13,682 nucleotides of DNA from Oscillospiraceae bacterium (GTDB taxonomy: Bacteria; Bacillota; Clostridia; Oscillospirales; Ruminococcaceae): NCBI GenBank assembly GCA_016302655.1, contig JAEDNF010000016.1:1-13682 (forward strand), in the 5' to 3' direction. The position numbers were made by a program, and so were the translations under genes. Under the pieces are notes generated by a model, which made no database searches, had not been told where the DNA came from, and saw only the letters and a list, made by a program, of their open reading frames with translations. This document shows positions 1-7,141 of the stretch, in pieces. Numbering within the stretch: position 1 is the stretch's first letter; every line of letters begins with the position of its first letter.

Positions 1-336
1 TTCGGCACATCTCTGCCCGAGCTTATTACCTGTATTGCGGCTTCGCTCAAGAAAAAATCGGATATAGCTATAGGCAATATCATCGGAAGCAATATTTTCA
101 ACATACTGTTCGTTGTAGGACTTGCTTCTGTATTCTCGCCCAGCGTAATGCCTTACGGTCAGGCGTTTGTAATAGATACGATCGTAGCAATTGCGGCGGC
201 TGTGATTCTCGGCCTTCTTGTGCTTCGTAAAAAGGAGCTTTCAAGAATCGGCGGTGTAATTATGCTTGTTTCTTATGCTGTATATTTTGCATATATTTTT
301 GTAGGACCGTCCTTGTTTCCCGGAGTGGTACAATGA
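1..336 (+). CDS. CaCA-family Na+(or H+)/Ca2+ exchanger, C-terminal part
   Basis: This is the last 111 residues of an integral membrane cation/calcium exchanger; the 5' part lies outside the window. The fragment opens with the motif FGTSLPE and continues with GNIIGSNIFN (visible residues 25-34). Together these are the alpha-2 repeat of the CaCA superfamily (YrbG-type), whose acidic and Asn/Ser residues line the ion site. Three hydrophobic segments follow the motif pair, ending in a short tail. Such proteins move Ca2+ across the cytoplasmic membrane in exchange for Na+ or H+; which coupling ion is used cannot be read here. The stop codon overlaps the start of the next gene by four bases (ATGA), so the two are probably cotranscribed and translationally coupled. 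Family assignment is firm and substrate is inferred. Confidence 0.88.
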   Translation, partial: FGTSLPELITCIAASLKKKSDIAIGNIIGSNIFNILFVVGLASVFSPSVMPYGQAFVIDTIVAIAAAVILGLLVLRKKELSRIGGVIMLVSYAVYFAYIFVGPSLFPGVVQ

Positions 337-773
337 TTTTTGAAAAGATACGAAGAGAAGATCACGATGAGTTTATCGCTATGGAGAATGAGTTTTATCA
401 TTCTTCTGCGGTGCTTCACAGCATACCCGAAGAGAATTTTGAAAGGACCTTCGGTCTGCTTATGGCTTCATCGCCGTTTGCCGACTGCATTGTTTTCAGG
501 GACGGAGATACGATATGCGGATATGCATTGCTTGCGCTGACATATTCAAATGAAGCAGGCGGAACGGTAGTTTGGATAGAGGAGATATATGTAAAGCCGC
601 AGTATCGCGGCAAAGGCATCGGCGGAGCCTTTTTTGAATATATTGACAACGAATATAAAGGCGTGGCACGCACAAGACTTGAGATATGCCCCGATAATAT
701 AAAAGCGGCGGAGCTTTATAAAAGAAACGGCTTTACAGAGCTTGGCTACTTGCAGATGTATAAGGATAATTAA
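333..773 (+). CDS. GNAT-family N-acetyltransferase
   Basis: This 146-residue protein is a single GNAT acetyltransferase domain, expected to transfer an acetyl group from acetyl-CoA to an amine. The beta-4 strand (about 79-88, VVWIEEIYVKP) leads into the acetyl-CoA pyrophosphate-binding motif A, R92-G-K-G95-I-G97, followed by helix 3. Motif B is the segment LEICPDNIKAAELYKRNGF (about 117-134), typical of the family's C-terminal half. Length is normal for a stand-alone GNAT. The start ATG overlaps the stop of the exchanger gene, which favours translational coupling over an independent ribosome site. The substrate (protein, polyamine, antibiotic or small molecule) cannot be predicted. No terminator hairpin is obvious after the stop; the next 170 bases hold the promoter of the downstream gene. 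Confidence 0.9.
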   Translation: MIFEKIRREDHDEFIAMENEFYHSSAVLHSIPEENFERTFGLLMASSPFADCIVFRDGDTICGYALLALTYSNEAGGTVVWIEEIYVKPQYRGKGIGGAFFEYIDNEYKGVARTRLEICPDNIKAAELYKRNGFTELGYLQMYKDN

Positions 774-861
774 CTTAAAAAAGCGTGTAACTCGTGAGAA
801 AATTGAAAAATCGTTGTCATTAATGTGTAAAATGGTTCGGATGATTTAGGATAATTAATCC

Positions 862-890
862 TTGATTGGCAGACTGAAATTTGTTATAAT
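862..890 (+). promoter_or_regulatory. Sigma-A type promoter of the solute-binding protein gene
   Basis: A -35-like TTGATT (862-867) and a perfect TATAAT -10 (885-890) are separated by exactly 17 bases. A TG one base upstream of the -10 (882-883) makes it an extended -10. Transcription should start near 897, giving a leader of about 48 bases before the GTG start at 945. The preceding stretch (774-861) is AT-rich, with no gene or strong hairpin seen. An alternative -35, TTGGCA at 866-871, is spaced only 13 bases from the -10 and is unlikely. Confidence 0.75.
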
Positions 891-931
891 ATATGTGTGT
901 AATGCGGTCGAAAACGGTTTAGCCGCTATAT

Positions 932-939
932 AAGGAGGT
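932..939 (+). promoter_or_regulatory. Ribosome binding site deciding a GTG start
   Basis: AAGGAGGT is a near-perfect anti-Shine-Dalgarno match placed five bases before GTG at 945. No in-frame ATG fits between it and the lysine-rich signal peptide, so GTG is the initiator. Confidence 0.85.
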
Positions 940-944
940 AAACA

Positions 945-2438
945 GTGAATAAAACAACAAAAAAATTATCAGCAGCAGCTCTTGCTGTAGTAATGGGCGT
1001 TACAGCTTTCACAGGCTGTTCTGATAGCTCAGGCGGAGCAACAGGCGGAAATACTTCAACAGAGAGCACTACCGCAACAGGCAGTCAGAAGGTAATGTCT
1101 TCAAACGAAGATGTAAAGAGTGCGGTAGACAACGTATCAGTTGCAGAGGACTACAAGAACATCAAGGTCGACACCAAGCTCAAGTTTATGGCATGGTATG
1201 ACATACAGGAGGCGGCTCCGTCCGTCGAGCTGTTCAAGACAATGTACGGCACTCCCGAGAAAAAGCCCGAAGGCTACGAGAGTGTTGCCGATGAAAATGT
1301 ATTTGTAAATATAAGAGTTACAAACTATGCCGACAGATATATCGATCTTGCTAAGTATGTTCAGGCTGACGAGTCACCCGATACATTCCCCTTTGAGACA
1401 TCGAACTATCCTTACGGAATTTATCAGAACCTGTTCCAGCCTATCGACGGTGTTATCGATACTACTACAGAGGACTGGGCTGAATACAAGCCTATCATAG
1501 ATATGTTCAACTGGGGCGGCAAGACATATACACCTATCGTTGATGTTAACCCTGCAACACTTCTTTGGTACCGTAAGTCTATTGTAGAAGAATCAGGCTT
1601 TGACGATCCTTGGGAGCTTTTCGAAAAGGGCGAATGGACATGGTCAAAGTTCCTTGAGATGGCAAGAAAGTTCACAGATCCCGACAATGCTAAGTATGCT
1701 GCAGACGGTTACGGACTTGACCACGCATTTATAGCTACAACAGGTAAGCCTCTTATCGGTCTTGTTGACGGTAAGCTTGTAAGCAACCTTAACGATGCAA
1801 ATATCGAAAAGTGTATGGATATGCTCCGTTCATTTGACGATACACAGGAGCAGCTCCGTTACCCCAGAGAAATCGAAAACAACTGGGCTCCCAGCTATGT
1901 TGAGTGGGCAAACGGTAACACCCTCTTCTTAGAAGATGGTACATGGAGATACGAAGAGACGCTGAGACTCTTCAAGGTGAAGTTCCAGTGGGATGACGAT
2001 GAGATAAACTTCGTTCCCTTCCCTCAGATGGATGAAGCGGATACATATTATCACGAGATGAAGCAGGACGCATTTATGCTTATCGCCGGCTCAAAGAATA
2101 TTGAGGGCTACAAGGCATGGATCTATGCTAACCTGTTATCATCCAAGGATGAGGCTGTTAAGGCGGCAGGCAGACAGCAGTCTATCGATGAGTTTGACTG
2201 GACAGAAGAACTGCTTGACAGACTTGATGTACTTAAGGATCCTACCACTTTCACAGCAGTATTTGAATTCAAGAACGGTATAGGCCCTGACATTGCAGAC
2301 ACCAGCACAGGTGAAAACCCCGTAGGACATCTTACATCCGATGTTGTTATGGGCGGTGGATCATTCGCAACTGTTCGTGAAGAAAACAGAGGCGTAATTG
2401 AAGCAAGACTGAAAGAGCTTAACGCTACAACCGAGTAA
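945..2438 (+). CDS. ABC transporter extracellular solute-binding lipoprotein (family 1)
   Basis: This 497-residue secreted lipoprotein probably binds a sugar or oligosaccharide outside the cell for an ABC importer. It starts with a lipoprotein signal: a charged N-terminus (NKTTKK), a hydrophobic core and a lipobox ending FTGC, with Cys25 as the lipidation site. A Ser/Thr/Gly-rich linker (about 26-48) tethers the domain to the membrane. The rest has the style of family 1 (MalE/UgpB-like) binding proteins, with a segment on hinge and ligand selection around LWYRKSIVEESGFDDPWELF and many Trp/Tyr residues suited to stacking on sugars. The start is GTG with a strong ribosome site. It has its own promoter and terminator, and no permease or ATPase genes flank it, so it must work with transporter parts encoded elsewhere. 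The ligand is unknown. The family call is confident; the sugar role is inferred from the family. Confidence 0.87.
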   Translation: MNKTTKKLSAAALAVVMGVTAFTGCSDSSGGATGGNTSTESTTATGSQKVMSSNEDVKSAVDNVSVAEDYKNIKVDTKLKFMAWYDIQEAAPSVELFKTMYGTPEKKPEGYESVADENVFVNIRVTNYADRYIDLAKYVQADESPDTFPFETSNYPYGIYQNLFQPIDGVIDTTTEDWAEYKPIIDMFNWGGKTYTPIVDVNPATLLWYRKSIVEESGFDDPWELFEKGEWTWSKFLEMARKFTDPDNAKYAADGYGLDHAFIATTGKPLIGLVDGKLVSNLNDANIEKCMDMLRSFDDTQEQLRYPREIENNWAPSYVEWANGNTLFLEDGTWRYEETLRLFKVKFQWDDDEINFVPFPQMDEADTYYHEMKQDAFMLIAGSKNIEGYKAWIYANLLSSKDEAVKAAGRQQSIDEFDWTEELLDRLDVLKDPTTFTAVFEFKNGIGPDIADTSTGENPVGHLTSDVVMGGGSFATVREENRGVIEARLKELNATTE

Positions 2439-2453
2439 GTTATACAAACACAG

Positions 2454-2483
2454 AAAGCCATCGGCACAGCCGATGGCTTTTTT
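2454..2483 (+). terminator. Rho-independent terminator of the solute-binding protein gene
   Basis: A perfect nine-base stem, GCCATCGGC (2457-2465) with GCCGATGGC (2469-2477), closes a three-base ACA loop. It extends by three A-T pairs to 12 bp (AAA 2454-2456 with TTT 2478-2480) and runs into six Ts (2478-2483). It lies 15 bases after the stop codon and isolates the gene from the next unit. Confidence 0.93.
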
Positions 2484-2496
2484 CTGCCCGTATATC

Positions 2497-2525
2497 TTGA
2501 TTATTGCGTCGGATTGTGCTATACT
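2497..2525 (+). promoter_or_regulatory. Promoter of the sugar transferase-pyrB-proBA unit
   Basis: TTGATT (2497-2502) and TATACT (2520-2525) are separated by 17 bases, immediately after the preceding terminator. The predicted start near 2532 gives a leader of about 50 bases. The leader is too short for a PyrR-type or T-box attenuator, and none was seen. Confidence 0.7.
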
Positions 2526-2567
2526 AAATAGGATTATAAACTACCGATTCCGTATCAGCGGAATATC

Positions 2568-2574
2568 AAGGATG
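2568..2574 (+). promoter_or_regulatory. Ribosome binding site deciding a TTG start
   Basis: AAGGATG lies seven bases before TTG at 2582. The ATG inside it (2572-2574) is in another frame and hits a stop after five codons. The next in-frame ATG would delete the first predicted membrane helix, so TTG is the most sensible initiator. Confidence 0.65.
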
Positions 2575-2581
2575 TGTCATA

Positions 2582-4000
2582 TTGAATAAGGATAAAGAAA
2601 AGTATAAACGAACTGCGCTGATAGTCGATGCACTTGTGCTTCTCACCTGGGAAACTTCGGCTTTTGGTATTATATGGCTGAATTATTATAACAGCGAAAT
2701 TGCAAACAGCTTTTTCCGCAAGGGCAACTGGCTGTTATTCGGACTTTATTTAGCCATGCTCTATGTTTTTTCAAAAATATACAAGGGACTTAAAATCGGC
2801 TCGCATAAGACTGCGGATATAATAGTATCGCAGATACTGGCTACGCTGTGCACTAACTTCATAACGTACATTCAGATCTCTCTTATCGCACGCTCAATGC
2901 TTGACCCGTGGCCGCTTGCCATCGGCACATTGTATCAGGCTGTGGTGATAGCGTTGTGGTCAGTTATCAGCGGAAAAATATTCCGTGCTTTGTATCCTGC
3001 AAAGAACGTTGTAGTCATCTACGGTCTTGAACAGCCTGCACAGACGCTTGTAGAAAAGATGAGCAAGCGCAATGATAAATACAATATCACACGTATGATA
3101 AACGTATCGGAAGGGCTTGACGCTATTGTAGCGGAGATACCGAAATATGACGCTGTTGTCATATGCGATACGCCCAATGAAATAAGAAACGATATACTTA
3201 AGTTCTGTTTTAAAAGCTCTATACGCACTTATCTTGTTCCCAAGATAAGCGATATTATCGTAAGAGGCGGAGATAATATGGAGCTTTTTGATACTCCCCT
3301 TATTATCTCAAAAAACTACGGACTTGGTATAGAACAGAGGTTTTTCAAACGCTGTTTTGATATCCTGCTGTCATCTATAGGTATAATTATAGCTTCGCCT
3401 TTTATGCTTATAACGGCAATAGCGATAAAGCTGTGCGATCACGGTCCCGTGCTTTATAAGCAGGTGCGTCTGACAAGGGACGGAAAAGAGTTTAAACTGC
3501 TCAAATTCCGCAGTATGGTAGTAAACGCAGAGAGCGACGGCGTGGCAAGACTTGCAAGCGACGGCGATAAGCGAGTTACTCCTGTCGGACGGTTTATAAG
3601 AAAAGTCAGACTCGACGAACTGCCCCAGTTATTCAACATTTTCAAGGGCGATATGTCTGTTGTCGGCCCTCGCCCCGAAAGACCTGAGATAAGCCGTGAG
3701 TATGAAAAGGAAATGCCCGAGTTTGCTTTCCGCCTTAAAGTAAAGGCAGGACTTACAGGCAATGCACAGGTGGTCGGCAAGTACAATACCACCCCATACG
3801 ACAAGCTGAAACTCGACTTGATGTATATTGAAAAATACAGTCTTGCAAAAGATATAATGCTTATCCTTAAGACCATAAAGATCATATTTATGCCCGAAGA
3901 AAGCACAGAGGGAATAAAAGAAGGATACATCACGCCTTTGCAAAAAGGCGAAGATAAGCAGGACGAGGAAGGACACGAGGATAATGGAAACATTCAGTAA
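2582..4000 (+). CDS. Polyprenyl-phosphate sugar-1-phosphate transferase (exopolysaccharide-initiating)
   Basis: This 472-residue membrane enzyme should transfer a sugar-1-phosphate from a nucleotide sugar to undecaprenyl phosphate, the first step of exopolysaccharide, capsule or glycan repeat assembly. The N-terminal half has four hydrophobic helices (about 11-33, 48-66, 80-104, 111-133), then a cytosolic nucleotide-fold-like segment (about 141-225), the WbaP/WcaJ layout. A reentrant helix (about 258-285) opens the catalytic bacterial sugar transferase domain, with KFRSM (308-312), DELPQ (345-349), GDMSVVGPRPER (356-367) and GLTGNAQV (390-397). The C-terminal tail is charged. The start is TTG. 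The final 17 bases overlap pyrB, so the two are cotranscribed. No glycosyltransferases, flippase or polymerase genes lie nearby, which is unusual for an initiating transferase. The sugar donor (Glc, Gal or an amino sugar) cannot be told. Confidence 0.9.
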   Translation: MNKDKEKYKRTALIVDALVLLTWETSAFGIIWLNYYNSEIANSFFRKGNWLLFGLYLAMLYVFSKIYKGLKIGSHKTADIIVSQILATLCTNFITYIQISLIARSMLDPWPLAIGTLYQAVVIALWSVISGKIFRALYPAKNVVVIYGLEQPAQTLVEKMSKRNDKYNITRMINVSEGLDAIVAEIPKYDAVVICDTPNEIRNDILKFCFKSSIRTYLVPKISDIIVRGGDNMELFDTPLIISKNYGLGIEQRFFKRCFDILLSSIGIIIASPFMLITAIAIKLCDHGPVLYKQVRLTRDGKEFKLLKFRSMVVNAESDGVARLASDGDKRVTPVGRFIRKVRLDELPQLFNIFKGDMSVVGPRPERPEISREYEKEMPEFAFRLKVKAGLTGNAQVVGKYNTTPYDKLKLDLMYIEKYSLAKDIMLILKTIKIIFMPEESTEGIKEGYITPLQKGEDKQDEEGHEDNGNIQ

Positions 4001-5063
4001 TCTTATCGATCTTGACGCATATTCTCCGGATGACTGGAATATGATAGTTGAGCTTGCTCAGCAGATACAGAAGAATCCGTCGCTGTACCGTTCAAGATGC
4101 AGCGGAAAGATAATGGGAACGCTGTTCTACGAGCCGTCTACCCGCACTCAGATGAGCTTCCAGACTGCTATGTTAAGGCTCGGCGGTACGATAATCGGCT
4201 TTGATAATCCGTCAACCTCATCGGTGTCAAAGGGAGAAAATCTTAAGGATACCACCAAGATAGTAAGCAATTATGCCGATATTCTTGTTATGAGAAATCC
4301 TTATGAGGGAAGCGCAAAGGCGGCAGCCCTTACAGCAGACTGTCCGGTTATCAACGCAGGCGACGGCGGTCATCTTCACCCGACTCAGACGCTGACAGAC
4401 CTTCTGACGCTTAAAAACGAAAAGGGAAGACTGAGTGACCTTAAAATAGGTCTTTGCGGAGATCTGCGCTACGGCAGAACGGTTCATTCTCTGCTTAAGG
4501 CGCTGTCACGCTATGAGAATAATGAATTTGTACTTATCTCTACACCCGAGCTTGCTCTTCCGTCTTACATAAAGGATGTGCTGAGTGCAAGAGGCTGTCT
4601 GTTCAAAGAGGTTTATTCGCTGGAAGATGCTATAGGCTCGCTTGATGTGCTGTATATGACAAGAATACAGAAAGAGCGTTTTTCAAGTGCAGAAGAGTAC
4701 GACAGGCAGAAGAGCGTTTTCCTGCTTGACTGTGATAAGATGAAAAAGGCTAAAGAGGATATGATTGTTATGCATCCTCTGCCAAGAGTCGATGAAATTG
4801 AAGTGGCAATAGACGACGATCCGAGAGCAAAGTATTTTGAACAGGCAAAGAACGGAATGTTTGTGCGTATGGCACTTATAATCTGCGTTCTTGAAGGCAG
4901 ACTCGGAATGCCGAAACTGCTTTGCGGTACCGTAAAAAACGATGTGTCATGCACAAATAAAAAGTGCATAAGCAATATAGAGCATTATCTGCCCCACAGC
5001 TTCAGGGTGCGTGGCGATATCTGCGAGTGCGAATACTGTGACGAGCGCATTCTGCTCGACTGA
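3984..5063 (+). CDS. pyrB: Aspartate carbamoyltransferase catalytic chain with C-terminal PyrI-like zinc module
   Basis: ATCase joins carbamoyl phosphate and aspartate to give N-carbamoyl-aspartate, the committed step of pyrimidine synthesis, in the cytosol. The carbamoyl-phosphate site STRT is at 52-55, with Ser79-Lys83 of the 80s loop, Arg104, His132 in HPTQT, and Arg165 in GDLRYGRTVHS. The aspartate side has Arg227 and Gln229 in YMTRIQKERF, and MHPLPR (263-268). These match E. coli PyrB closely and exclude ornithine carbamoyltransferase. The catalytic fold ends near residue 310. A tail of about 45 residues follows with Cys323-x4-Cys328 and Cys349-x2-Cys352, plus CIS after the second Cys, like the zinc domain of E. 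coli PyrI (Cys109, 114, 138, 141). The PyrI nucleotide-binding domain is absent. The start ATG overlaps the transferase gene by 17 bases; AAGGA at 3969-3973 is the likely ribosome site. proB follows after 14 bases. Confidence 0.95.
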   Translation: METFSNLIDLDAYSPDDWNMIVELAQQIQKNPSLYRSRCSGKIMGTLFYEPSTRTQMSFQTAMLRLGGTIIGFDNPSTSSVSKGENLKDTTKIVSNYADILVMRNPYEGSAKAAALTADCPVINAGDGGHLHPTQTLTDLLTLKNEKGRLSDLKIGLCGDLRYGRTVHSLLKALSRYENNEFVLISTPELALPSYIKDVLSARGCLFKEVYSLEDAIGSLDVLYMTRIQKERFSSAEEYDRQKSVFLLDCDKMKKAKEDMIVMHPLPRVDEIEVAIDDDPRAKYFEQAKNGMFVRMALIICVLEGRLGMPKLLCGTVKNDVSCTNKKCISNIEHYLPHSFRVRGDICECEYCDERILLD

Positions 5064-5077
5064 AAAAGAGGAAATAT

Positions 5078-5866
5078 ATGATAGACTTTTCAAGCAAAAA
5101 GAGAATAGTAATTAAAGTTGGCACAAGTACGCTTGCGCATAAAACAGGAAACCTTAACATAAGAAGGGTATCAAAACTTATTGAAGTAATGTCGGATATC
5201 AAAAATTCCGGCAGGGATATAGTATTTGTTACATCCGGAGCGCAGGGCGTCGGTGCGGCAAAAGCCGGACTTCATACAAAGCCTAAGGATATGCCGAAAA
5301 AGCAGGCGTGCGCCGCTATAGGTCAATGCGAGCTGATGCATATCTACGACAGAGAATTTGCAAATTACAACCACACCGTTGCACAGGTACTGCTTACCCG
5401 TGATGTCATCAGCAACAAGATAAGAAAAGAAAATGTTATCAATACATTCAACACATTGCTCGATATGAATATCGTACCGATCATCAACGCAAACGATACG
5501 GTTTCTATTGAAGAGCTTGACTTTGACGAAAACGACACGCTTTCAGCCATTGTTGCAACGCTGTGCAATGCCGATCTGCTGGTAATACTGACCGATGTTG
5601 ACGGACTTTATGACAAGAATCCGCATCTGCCCGACGCAAAGCTGATACCGGAAGTAAAGCAGATCACTTCCGATATGATAAATTCGGCTAAGGACAAGGG
5701 TAGTGAGTTTGCAAGCGGCGGTATGATAACAAAGCTTGAAGCGGCAACAATAGCAAAGGAGAACGGAATACCGACCGTTATCATAAACGGCGAGAGACCG
5801 GAAATTCTGTACGACCTGTTTGAGAACAAGGCAGTATGCACCGTATTTACCGCAGATGAAGATTGA
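5078..5866 (+). CDS. proB: Glutamate 5-kinase (short form, no PUA domain)
   Basis: This cytosolic enzyme phosphorylates L-glutamate with ATP to gamma-glutamyl phosphate, the first and usually feedback-inhibited step of proline synthesis. The 262 residues are a single amino acid kinase domain. It has IKVGTSTL with Lys13 near the N-terminus, VTSGAQGVG (51-59), PIINANDTV (134-142), ENDTLSA (151-157), LTDVDGLYDKNP (171-182) and the phosphate-binding GGMITKLEAA (214-223). The protein ends where the E. coli enzyme (367 residues) would begin its C-terminal PUA domain, so this is a PUA-less form, as known from some other bacteria. The ATG has an AGAGGA ribosome site at 5067-5072. It lies 14 bases after pyrB and 15 before proA, and the product passes directly to ProA. 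Confidence 0.95.
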   Translation: MIDFSSKKRIVIKVGTSTLAHKTGNLNIRRVSKLIEVMSDIKNSGRDIVFVTSGAQGVGAAKAGLHTKPKDMPKKQACAAIGQCELMHIYDREFANYNHTVAQVLLTRDVISNKIRKENVINTFNTLLDMNIVPIINANDTVSIEELDFDENDTLSAIVATLCNADLLVILTDVDGLYDKNPHLPDAKLIPEVKQITSDMINSAKDKGSEFASGGMITKLEAATIAKENGIPTVIINGERPEILYDLFENKAVCTVFTADED

Positions 5867-5881
5867 CCGAAAGGAAACATT

Positions 5882-7126
5882 ATGAGCTACATAGATGAAC
5901 TCGGAAAAAAAGCAAAGACTGCGTCAAAGCAGTCCGCCGTGCTTTCCGAAACGCAGAAGAATGACATTTTATCGGAAATAGCTTCAATGCTTGAAAACAG
6001 CAAGGAAGAGATAAAAGCGGCAAATGCCCTTGATATACAAGCGGCAAAATCAAACAATATGGCGGCGGCTATGGTAGACCGTCTAACTCTTACCGACGCA
6101 CGCATAGACGGAATGGCAGAAGGCGTAAGACAGGTAGCGGCGCTTGCCGACCCTGTAGGAAGAATACTTGGTGGCGGTACGCTTGCAAACGGACTCACCG
6201 TTATCAAAAAGTCTGTGCCGCTGGGAGTAGCAGGCATAATATTTGAGTCAAGACCGAATGTTACGATAGACGCAGGCTGTCTTTGTCTTAAGGCAGGCAA
6301 CACCGTTATACTCAGAGGCGGAAGCGACGCCATAAACTCAAACAAGTGCCTTGTAGGTATCATGAGAACTGCCGCCGAAAAACACGGCGTAAATCCCGAT
6401 ATCGTTCAGCTTGTTGAGGATACCTCAAGAGAGATAGCTTCCGAGCTTATGAAGGCAAATGACTATCTTGATGTGCTTATCCCAAGGGGCGGCGGCGGAC
6501 TTATAAACGCAGTGATCAAGAACGCTACCGTGCCGGTTATTCAGACGGGAGAGGGCAACTGCCATGTATACGTAGACCGCTTTGCAGATATCGATATGGC
6601 GGTAAATATAGTTGACAACGCTAAGACACAGCGCCCGTCGGTATGCAATGCAATAGAAAATGTTCTTGTCCATAAGAACATAGCGGAAGGCTTCTTACAG
6701 AGACTCGCAGAAAAATGGAACGGAAAGGTTGCTTTTGTCGGCGATGAAGCAAGCGCCGCATACATCACGCTTGAAAAGATAGCTGACGATGAGGACTACC
6801 GCAAAGAGTTCCTCGACCTTAAGATAGCGGTAAAGATAGTTGACGATATAGACGAGGCTATAGCTCATATCAACCGCTTCGGCACAGGCCACAGCGAGTG
6901 CATAGTGACCGAGTATCTGAAAAACGCAGAAAAATTCCAGAGAGAAATAGACGCAGCAGCAGTATATGTCAACGCAAGCACAAGGTTTACCGACGGTTTT
7001 GAGTTCGGGCTGGGCGCAGAGATAGGTATTTCTACCCAGAAGCTCCATGTTAGAGGACCTATGGGACTTGAGGCACTGACGACTTTCAAGTATCTTATTA
7101 ACGGAAACGGGCAGATAAGAGGATAG
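5882..7126 (+). CDS. proA: Glutamate-5-semialdehyde dehydrogenase (gamma-glutamyl phosphate reductase)
   Basis: ProA reduces gamma-glutamyl phosphate with NADPH to glutamate-5-semialdehyde, which cyclises to pyrroline-5-carboxylate, the precursor of proline. The 414 residues match the usual length of the family. Visible signatures are PLGVAGIIFESRPNVTID (113-130), LRGGSDA (144-150), LIPRGGGGLI (199-208), QTGEGNCHVYVD (221-232) and the catalytic-cysteine segment AKTQRPSVCNAIE (247-259) with Cys255. GFEFGLGAEIGIST with GPMGLEALTTFKY marks the C-terminal end of the aldehyde dehydrogenase fold. An AAAGGAAA ribosome site precedes the ATG. It forms the expected pair with proB. No proC was found in the window, so the last proline step must be encoded elsewhere. 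Confidence 0.97.
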   Translation: MSYIDELGKKAKTASKQSAVLSETQKNDILSEIASMLENSKEEIKAANALDIQAAKSNNMAAAMVDRLTLTDARIDGMAEGVRQVAALADPVGRILGGGTLANGLTVIKKSVPLGVAGIIFESRPNVTIDAGCLCLKAGNTVILRGGSDAINSNKCLVGIMRTAAEKHGVNPDIVQLVEDTSREIASELMKANDYLDVLIPRGGGGLINAVIKNATVPVIQTGEGNCHVYVDRFADIDMAVNIVDNAKTQRPSVCNAIENVLVHKNIAEGFLQRLAEKWNGKVAFVGDEASAAYITLEKIADDEDYRKEFLDLKIAVKIVDDIDEAIAHINRFGTGHSECIVTEYLKNAEKFQREIDAAAVYVNASTRFTDGFEFGLGAEIGISTQKLHVRGPMGLEALTTFKYLINGNGQIRG

Positions 7127-7141
7127 GAGGAAAACTTCCCT

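Noticed and set aside
774..861. Possible small RNA or terminator after the acetyltransferase gene
   Set aside because: Only a four-base GGAT/ATCC dyad (849-861) was found, and no stable hairpin with a T-run.
2123..2467. Minus-strand reading frame of 114 codons opposite the binding-protein gene
   Set aside because: Serine-rich, low-complexity shadow of the + strand gene with no ribosome site or recognisable motif. Other long minus-strand frames opposite known genes (3454-3993, 5887-6363, 10392-10886) were dismissed for the same reason.
2526..2581. PyrR-type attenuator or T-box upstream of the pyrB/proBA operon
   Set aside because: The leader is only about 50 bases and shows neither antiterminator/terminator pairs nor T-box sequence.
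3984..5063. Reading the carbamoyltransferase as ornithine carbamoyltransferase, given the neighbouring proline genes
   Set aside because: HPTQT, GDLRYGRTVHSL and MHPLPR with the YMTRIQKERF aspartate-side motif match aspartate carbamoyltransferase, not the ornithine enzyme's HCLP signature.
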